Shown here one piece after another: positions 56,845-64,000 of a stretch of DNA of 64,000 bases. Position numbers and translations under genes: made by a program. The first letter of the stretch is position 1. Each line of letters opens with the position of its first letter. Origin of the DNA: Petunia secreta (taxonomy: Eukaryota > Streptophyta > Magnoliopsida > Solanales > Solanaceae). The stretch covers positions 42,154,001-42,218,000 of the forward strand of contig JARKIP010000010.1 of the NCBI GenBank assembly GCA_029990175.1, given 5' to 3'. Under the pieces are notes generated by a model that did no database searches, was not told the DNA's origin, and worked only from the letters and a program-made list of their open reading frames with translations.

Positions 56845-58444
56845 GGTCTGTCTGATTGTTTATTTTATGTCAATTGACAAGTGCAAGACTATTGACTGAA
56901 GTGTGTAGCAGTGAAAACTTCAGATCTCAGGTTTGCAATTCGCTTGTGTTTTAATAAGTGAAAAGCCTTTTAGTCGCAAACATCAACTTTAAATGCGACT
57001 TTTTAACAAAGAATTTCGCTCAGAATCCTGGTAATCGCTAATGTTTACATAGTAGCCCCGGAGGAAAAATGTTAAAACTTTTAGCCCCTTATGGCAATTT
57101 GTGCGGAATGCTGTTGAACTAAATCGCCGGCGATCTGTCAATAGTTAAGTGGATTTTAAGTGGCGCCAAAAGTTAAACACTAGAGCTGAAATATCCTGCT
57201 ATTTACTTAGTATGGAATTGAAAGCTAATTAGTATGGAATTGAACAATTTGTGATGATCTTTACAAATGGAGAAAGGAAATCTTTATAGTAGTAGGAAAG
57301 CTTAGTTTGGCCCCCACATTGTATTAAACATGTTCCCCACGTTATGCTCCCCTCCTGGACACACGTTCCCAACAATCTGATCGTGGGTGAAGTGTGCCTT
57401 GGAGGTGGTTCCCCAAATTTCGTGAGCAGTTGAAGGTATAAGGTCTGTCACCTTCGCATCTACGGATGCTTAGTATCTCGTATGCTTGGAGTGTAGTTAC
57501 GGAGAGATAACATCAGAGTCTTTCACATGAGACCTTCCGTATGTAAGACCATCTGACTTTCGGCCTGAGATTCCTTTGGAGCTATGACCCTCCATTCTTT
57601 CTTCTGCGTCCAGTATCCACATGATACGTTTCCATGCCAAATTATGTCAATACAGCGTTTAGCTTCTAGCATAAGAAGAGGTGGCGCCTTGCACCCCATA
57701 AGGCACCAACTCGTCCTCAAAATTGCACAAAGATGGATGGCGCCTTGACATTACTGAAGGGGAGAAAGCAATTGAGACAACTGTCAATCATCTCCTTCGC
57801 TTTACGATGGTAGGTGCCTGTGGTGTGGGTTTGTACTACCAAGACAAATTGTTTGAGCACTGGGACAAACAAAGGGAATACAAGGAGCTTGTCTCGCGAA
57901 AGGTGAAAGTCGAATAAGAAATTTTAATCAGGCACAAGCAACATTGAGCCTTGAAGAAGTAAACCCGCTTGCTAACTAAGGCTGCGAAGTAGAGGGATGA
58001 ATTAATACTTCTTGCTATTTTAGCATTGCAATTTCCAGTTATTATATTTATGTAAACAAATTAAGCCTTAGACACTCCAAACGTCGAGGCTGAATTTGTT
58101 TTTACCTCAACGTAGCTTCTAATCATGTGCTGTGTGTTAATTAATAGTACTAGTTCCTCAGTCTGAGTTACTTAATTATTAGCGTTCTCCATGTTTTGCC
58201 CACCCTAAAAAAAATGTTGATGGGTACTATCGTACAGTAGTGGTAGAGAACTAAGAAAAAGGCATTGATTGAAGAAGAGTTCGTGGCAAAACTGACTCTC
58301 AATATTGACTGATAATGGCTCCTCGTTACAAATAGAGGTCGGTCTGTAGGCCAAAATGTATGGTGCAGACCGTACCCAACTTTTTGCTTTAGAGATTGTT
58401 TTAAACGTGCTCAGGTACTTGGAAATATCCCTTGAATTGACGAT
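56845..58444. other. GAF1-like 3' flank, no clear gene
   Basis: About 1.6 kb. A 64-codon ORF (57723-57917, +) has unremarkable codon use and no motif I recognise. Its upstream sequence stays open in parts, so it could be a degraded gene or element piece. Nothing else is supported. Confidence 0.4.
57723..57917 (+). other. Small unassigned ORF, 64 aa
   Basis: MHKDGWRLDITEGE start, a mid-length hydrophobic stretch (LLRFTMVGACGVGLYY) that could be a single membrane segment, and a charged end (DKQREYKELVSRKVKVE). This hydrophobic-then-charged order is reminiscent of small organelle membrane proteins, but I cannot name a family. There is no clear promoter or intron signal, and it may be a gene fragment. 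Confidence 0.3.
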
Positions 58445-59240
58445 GCAGGAAAAAAGGGAAGCGAAAATAAAAGGATAGAAGCAAGACGAGTTTTGAGCTC
58501 CCTTCAAGGTAGCTACGAGGAACGGGTCTCAAAACACCCTCGAATCGGGTCAAGAATAGCCTATACTATACGGACAGTCCTCAAGAGACGCTCGGCTTTT
58601 GCAAATAGTCCGGCCGGGTTTTGAAATGAGATTCAACTAGATCCACTAATTGATTCAAGCAAAAAAAAAAAAAAAAAGATTCATTCATTCAAAGAGAAAT
58701 CATCTCTCAAGTTTTGTCTTCAATGTTCAAAGTTAGCTAATTGAAATAAAAAAGGCTAATGAGGTATTTATAAGGGTTTCCTCAAGCTTAAGTAATGACT
58801 AAAACACCCCACAAGTTGGGTTTAATGAAATAGACCACGCAGGGTCAAAGTAGTAAACAACTAGGCAAAATCACGGAATGCAAGCAAGGGAGGCGGAGCG
58901 CTTGCTGAGCTAGGCGGAGCGCCTCATCCCTTTGTGTCTTGGGCGGAGCGCTTGGCCCTGGGTCCTCTTGATGCTTCTTCAAATAGCTCATAAATCCCTT
59001 GACTCCTCGTCCTTTGCATCCTTCAAGCTTGGTACATGTTGGGAAGTGTCTTGGCTCGATATGGCCCGCATCATCCTCTCCTTCTTTAGAAGATTTCGTC
59101 CTTGAAATCAACGCGTTCTTCTCCATGGCATTATCATCTCCTCGGGGTGCCTAATGCTTTCCTCCTTTGTCCTTCTTGAATGTTACTTTGACATAGGCTT
59201 CTTCCAAGTTCTCCCTTGCCTTGGCATGGAGCTTAGGACC
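58445..59240 (-). repeat. Diverged LTR fragment related to the LTR of G1
   Basis: Collinear with 9280-9650: AAAAGGATAGAAGCAAGAC, GAGGAACGGGTCTCAAA, CAGTCCTCAAGAGA and CCACGCAGGGTC occur in the same order and spacing. The minus-strand TATA box (CTTATAAATACC) lies at about 58761-58773. The right part has GGCGGAGCGC three times. No coding sequence is supported. Confidence 0.65.
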
Positions 59241-60511
59241 TACAAGCAACGACAAGCAAACACAAAACCTCCTACTACGAAAGTAGGATAGTGCAAATAG
59301 TGTGGAAACCAAGCATCAATAGCAATAACAAAGATCAAGTCTCTAAGGAGAACAACAAGTACTTGGTTTAATGAAGACATGCACTCAACACACAAATGAG
59401 CAAATAGGTCATGGGAACATACAATATATATCCCGTACATAAAGAACAAATTAGTATATCATATGATAAAAGGACTCAAAATTGACCCAAGAACATACAC
59501 CATCTTCAATTCAGCAAAAAATTATCTTTTAATAGAGAACTTTTAGGCTTACATTACTGTAGCTGATACACATCCATAAATTGTGAGACTCATGAGTCCA
59601 GATAAACGACGATGAAGGTCGAAATAGCAACGACCTTTACAAAGTCCAAAGTCAGAATGAATTCATATTTGCATTGTCTTATTTCTTTCTCCTTTACTTT
59701 GTAATGTTATCATTTCTTTATCCTTTGAAATGACTGGAGGTATACTTTTGATTTCGGCTGGATTCTATCTTCCGTTCTTCATTCTCATTTGATTTATGCA
59801 GACTCTATGAACTTAGCCATCACCGGAGAAATAATCCAGCAGTTATCAACCTATGCCAGTGTTTGCTGAACTTATTTGATCAAATTATTTAGCATATTTC
59901 TTATGGTGCATCAAACGACTTACAAGTTGCTTCTACAGAAGATAGACTAGCGTTACTTGAAGCTTGAAGAACCTGAACCTGGCTTCAACGTTCCTGTGCC
60001 AATTCGCCGATGGAGACAATGGGACACAACATAGATATGCGGTGGTGATAAGCTTCCCGACTCCGATCAGTGATGTTGTTCTTCTTGCGTTGTTTGCTTC
60101 CAACTTGGAGAGGACTCAAAACTTCATGCTACTAGCACTGATATTAACCATGGCGAGTTGAGGCACATGGCACAATTTCACCATGCCGATTTGAAGAGGA
60201 CTTGAAGCATCGCACCTCTTGCACTATGGAATCCATCATCCTTTTTTTCCGGCTTCCAAAGGAGCACAAATGGTCTCGATATCAGACCAAGAAGTTGTAA
60301 GAAATTTCCACATGATTGGCGGCATCTATTTGGAGCATTTCTTCTTGCAGCTTTTAAACTTCGGCAACGTGAGCAGTCCCTTCAAGCCTTGTCGAGATAA
60401 TACTTGGAGCGGCCTTGCTTCATGCAGCTTGATGAAGCAGTACACAGAGGCGTCTATTGTTTCAACTTTGGCGAGAGCACATGGCGGCATGGAGCATCAC
60501 CTTCTTGCGAC
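59241..60511. other. No recognised feature
   Basis: About 1.27 kb between the LTR fragment and the right-hand copia element. The three short + strand ORFs (59964-60161, 60219-60530) have no motifs; the last runs into the LTR. It may be old element sequence, but I cannot assign it. Confidence 0.4.
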
Positions 60512-60965
60512 TGTTAGACCTAAATTGTAGATTAAACTACAATTACTGTAGGACCTATCATGTCAATTCATCAAGAATTAAAATACTAGATGCGGAAGCG
60601 TAGCTGAATCCATAGTAACAGGTTTGATCCTTGAATCCCGTGGTTTTTAGTCTTCCAAATATGGACGTGACCTTGCCTCTTTAACTGATGATGAGATATC
60701 AATAAAATAAAACCTACGCCTGATTTGGGGACAATAACCCTTTTATAGTAGAATATAGTTTATGTAATTCTTGATCAGCCCATCATTAAACTAGAATTAC
60801 AACCGGGTATCTACACATTAGGCCCCATACTTTACGAGGTATCTAATTAGGCCCATCAACTTTAAACTTTAGTAGATCATTTTAATTGGGCGAACCTTTA
60901 ATGATAACAATCAACATACAATTATTATTGATACATATGTATGTGTAAGTCCATAAATTCTTACA
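60512..60965 (-). repeat. 3' LTR of the right-hand copia element
   Basis: Begins TGTTAGACCTAAATTGTAG and ends AAATTCTTACA on +. The next bases, ATCTCCCACTTGG, are the complement of the copia purine tract CCAAGTGGGAGAT. The flanking five bases on the left are GCGAC; the matching duplication would be beyond the window. Confidence 0.7.
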
Positions 60966-61399
60966 ATCTCCCACTTGGACTACACATATATACACATAGC
61001 CTTATAATTGTATATCACCTTATGAGCTCCAAATATTTGCTATCATACACTGAAGTACCTCTAAACAATCTCGTCCATCAATCATGTCAACATAGAACCA
61101 AGGCGGCTTTCGCTGTATCTATATCGCAATTAAACCTTCCTTGATCACGTATACCAACATAACCAAATGACATAGATCAAGTATGGATATGTAGCATGGA
61201 AATTACATGTAATGTGATCTAGACATGCCTATTTCCAACTGGTCCAACCGAAAACAAGTCAGGGTGGAAAATTTACCGAATACTTTATTTATGCAGAAAT
61301 TTCCTTATAATATCCATAAACTGAAACTGTAAACCTGAAACTGTAAACCTGAAACCATAAACTGAAAACTGAAGTGTGTCTATATCAAAAGAACATTGA

Positions 61400-64000
61400 A
61401 AGCTTACAAACTCCCACTAAAACTGAATATTCTTAAATGACATGCCCCTATGAGCAGTGAGCTCATGAAAAGCCTTTGGTGGTAGTCCCTTAGTATGTGG
61501 ATCCCCAATATGGAGTTTGTTACGTTATGTTCTATAGACACCTTACCGCTCTGAACACTAACTTTAACAATCAGGAACTTTATGTCAATGTGCTTTGACT
61601 TTACTGAAATCCTGTGGTTATTGGAATATGAGACTGCTAACTTATTGTCACAAAATAACTTTAGTGTCTTTCAACTTCATCCTTAACTGTAGCCCAGTGA
61701 CAAGATTTTACAATCATATTCCATAATACGATGCCTTATAACGTGCTATAAACTTAACTGTCATGACGAACTCAGCTACAAGTGTCCATATAGCACTCTT
61801 CCTGATATAACTCATTCACCAAGTATACAAAATAGCCTTTGCACTATCTTGTCATCTAGTAAAATCGGTATCTGAATACTTTATTATCTTTAACTTTTCC
61901 GACTTCCTTTATGTGAGCTTTAAATATTTTGTTCTCTGTAATTACAACCTTTGGCTACTCCTAATTATATATTTTATAACTACTCAATATATGCCTAACA
62001 TCTCAACAATGCAAGCAATATTCAAATACATGCAAACCTAAGAATGTATTAGATTCTTATAGCTGAAGCATATTGAAATACTTTCCATTTCTTTATATTC
62101 AAAATCATTCTTAGGACACTGTTTGAGTCTGAACCAGTCTCCTTTAGCATAGGGGTATTGCCTGACTTGAAATCTCGCATATCAAATCTTTAATTCCTTT
62201 TCAATATAGGCCTTTGTGATAATTCAAAAGTACCTCGAAAGTAATCTCGATGTATCTGAATCCTTATTCAAAACTTGCATCACCAAGATATTTTATCTCA
62301 AAATTCTTTATCAAAAGTATCCTGATCTTACGCAACAAGCCTATACCGTATGAACCAAGAAATATATCATATACATATAAAGCCAGAGAAATATGCTTAC
62401 TCCCACTGACCTTGTGGAATACAAAATAATCATCAAGATTTATCTCGAAACCAAATGAGACAATAACATAATTAAATTTGTGATACCATTAATAAGACGC
62501 TTGTTCAAACCCATAGATGAATTTTCTTAATTTGCAAATCATTGACTTTGCGTTATAAAATACAAATTTTTCTAGTTGCACCTTTGTTCATCAAGTAACC
62601 ATTGAGAACAACAATATTGTATCCATCTATGTAGCTTAATATCAAACAACAATATTGTATCCATCTATGTAGCTTAATTTCAAAATATTTGATTAATGCC
62701 ATTATAGTCCTAAAATAGTCTTTCAATAAAACTGAAGAGAAAGTCTCTTTATAATTGATGCCTTCTTATTTCTAAGTGAAGCCTTTAGCTTAAGACGTGC
62801 CTTATACTATCCACGTTGCCTTTCGAATTATTTTTGGTTATAAATATCCATTTTCAACCAATGAGCTTCGCAACTACAACCAACTAGACAAGGTCTCACA
62901 CATCATTATCCTTTATGTGCTTCATCTCTTTATTCATAGTATCAATATACCTTTTAGAGTCAGAAATTTTCATGGCTTGACAGAAGTTGACTGAATTATC
63001 TTCCATCATTCCAATGTCAACTTTATGTTCTTAGAGAAACACAATATAATTATATGAAATTGCACTTCTCCTCTCTCTCTTATCTTTTTAATGGCATTGG
63101 TTCTTGAGGTTGCAGAGTTTGTTCTTCAGGAATAACCTTTTGAACGTGAAGTTCAATGATATTGTCTTGATCCGGAGTTGCTTCTTGAACTATCTCAGGT
63201 ATAGAAAACTGTTCCTGAGCATAGCCAATATCAATCTGAGGAATATCAACATATTCCTTTTCCAAGACAATATCTTTTATTCTTTCTTCCCCCCAAACTT
63301 AACATCCTCAAGAACCGTACATTATTCGTGTTATAATAGGCTTAGCCGTGGGATCCTAAAACTTGTAACTCCTGAACCTTTTAGAGTATCCAATAACATA
63401 GCAACTGAAAGTTTCTTTGTCCAGTTTCATTTCTTTTGGCCTAGAAGACGTTGCCTCAGCTGGACATCCCTAAATGTATAAATACTTTAAACAAGATCAA
63501 TGTTATCCAAAACACTTAAATGATCTTTTCAGTTGCTTTTAGTCGGAACTCTATTAAGTATATATGTTTCAGCTTTTAATTAATTAGATAAAGATAGCCA
63601 TATCTTGAAAAGCTATCTATGAACATTATGAGATATAATTGACCATTCTAAGAAACTGTAGAGAATAGTCTACAAATACCAAATCTATAAAAGTTGTTAG
63701 ACGTATAATTTCTTGTTGGCTCCAAATCTCTTAACATTTGTTTGTTTCCTTTTATGCGATTTACGCATATATCAAAAAATTGGATAAAATTAATAGGGTC
63801 GCAAATGTTATCGGACATAATCTCTTTTTCTCCCGTTTAGAGATATGACTAATTATGTTGTTTCATAACGAAGCAAAATCTCACAAGTTATAGTTAACAT
63901 GCAAGGATTCTTTAAATGAAGTAATTATATTAAGAAAATTTAAATTATTGTAACCTCATAAAGAACCAGGACTAACCAGTTTTGAAGTTTGAATGAGATA
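61400..64000 (-). pseudogene. Copia pol, degraded
   Basis: Minus-strand translation of about 61590-61680 gives a recognisable RNase H end (CDNKLAVSYSNNHRISVKSK, then HIDIKFL), followed by GDPHTKGLPPKAFHELTAHR near 61450. The ORF at 63080-63265 is the acidic linker before the reverse transcriptase (EYVDIPQIDIGYAQEQFSIP). Translation of about 63340-63480 resembles the integrase C-terminal region (KLDKETFSCYVIGYSKRF). Many stops and frameshifts lie between, so no full protein can be made. Confidence 0.7.

Larger units (their letters stand above)
60512..64000 (-). mobile_element. Ty1/copia element, decayed, running off the right edge
   Basis: Minus strand: the 3' LTR is at the left (60512-60965), followed by a purine tract and then pol read right to left. 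RNase H remnants lie near 61590-61680, reverse transcriptase remnants between, and the linker/integrase end near 63080-63480. Stops and frameshifts occur throughout. The gag end and 5' LTR lie outside the window. Confidence 0.75.

Noticed and set aside
1..64000. CRISPR arrays, operons, ribosome-binding sites
   Set aside because: Introns, plant retroelements and host genes show this is plant nuclear DNA; none of these bacterial features was seen.

Overview
This window is nuclear DNA from a flowering plant, most likely a nightshade relative (Solanaceae). The retrotransposon types and the two host genes fit that family, but I cannot name the genus. About 85% is transposable-element DNA. Two split host genes sit in one small gene island: a five-exon porphobilinogen deaminase gene (HEMC, 36573-40094, +) for tetrapyrrole synthesis in plastids, and a six-exon RNase P/MRP p30-type gene (GAF1-like, 51759-56844, +).

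Layout from left to right. 1-5899: 3' part of a Sirevirus-type Ty1/copia element on the + strand (RT/RNase H, an intact extra envelope-position ORF, repeated polypurine motifs, 3' LTR). It is inserted into a minus-strand Ty3/gypsy element G1 (5900-9968: gag-protease, leader, primer-binding site, 5' LTR). 9969-10566: fragment of another Tat-type LTR. 10891-20750: minus-strand Tat/Ogre-type element T with a 3 kb LTR, tandem repeats, hairpin modules and a decayed gag, but no pol. About 20760-26731: minus-strand Tat-type element A, cut off inside its integrase. 26732-30083: a second copy of the T LTR, carrying a hAT-type MITE. 30084-34115: 3' part of a plus-strand Tat-type element B. 34300-36384: a non-autonomous Helitron ending about 190 bp before the HEMC start codon. 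40463-51268: complete Tat-type element C, minus strand, with nearly identical LTRs and a 5-bp target duplication, lying between HEMC and GAF1. 58445-59240: diverged relative of the G1 LTR. 60512 to the right edge: minus-strand, decayed Ty1/copia element.

The most interesting pattern concerns elements A, B and C. They are clearly related but distinct. Each carries, between the end of pol and the 3' LTR, a multi-exon gene on the strand opposite to gag-pol. It has its own TATA box and encodes a protein with a domain resembling the Pfam 'putative gypsy type transposon' family (Transposase_28), a charged low-complexity stretch and a C-terminal coiled coil. Extra ORFs are known in the Tat lineage. 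Here the same antisense, spliced, separately promoted layout occurs in three different elements. A second notable pattern is a two-hairpin module repeated in the 3' part of element T, with stem changes that preserve base pairing.

All element gene copies except the Sirevirus ORFs and the truncated G1 gag carry stops or frameshifts. Both host genes appear intact.
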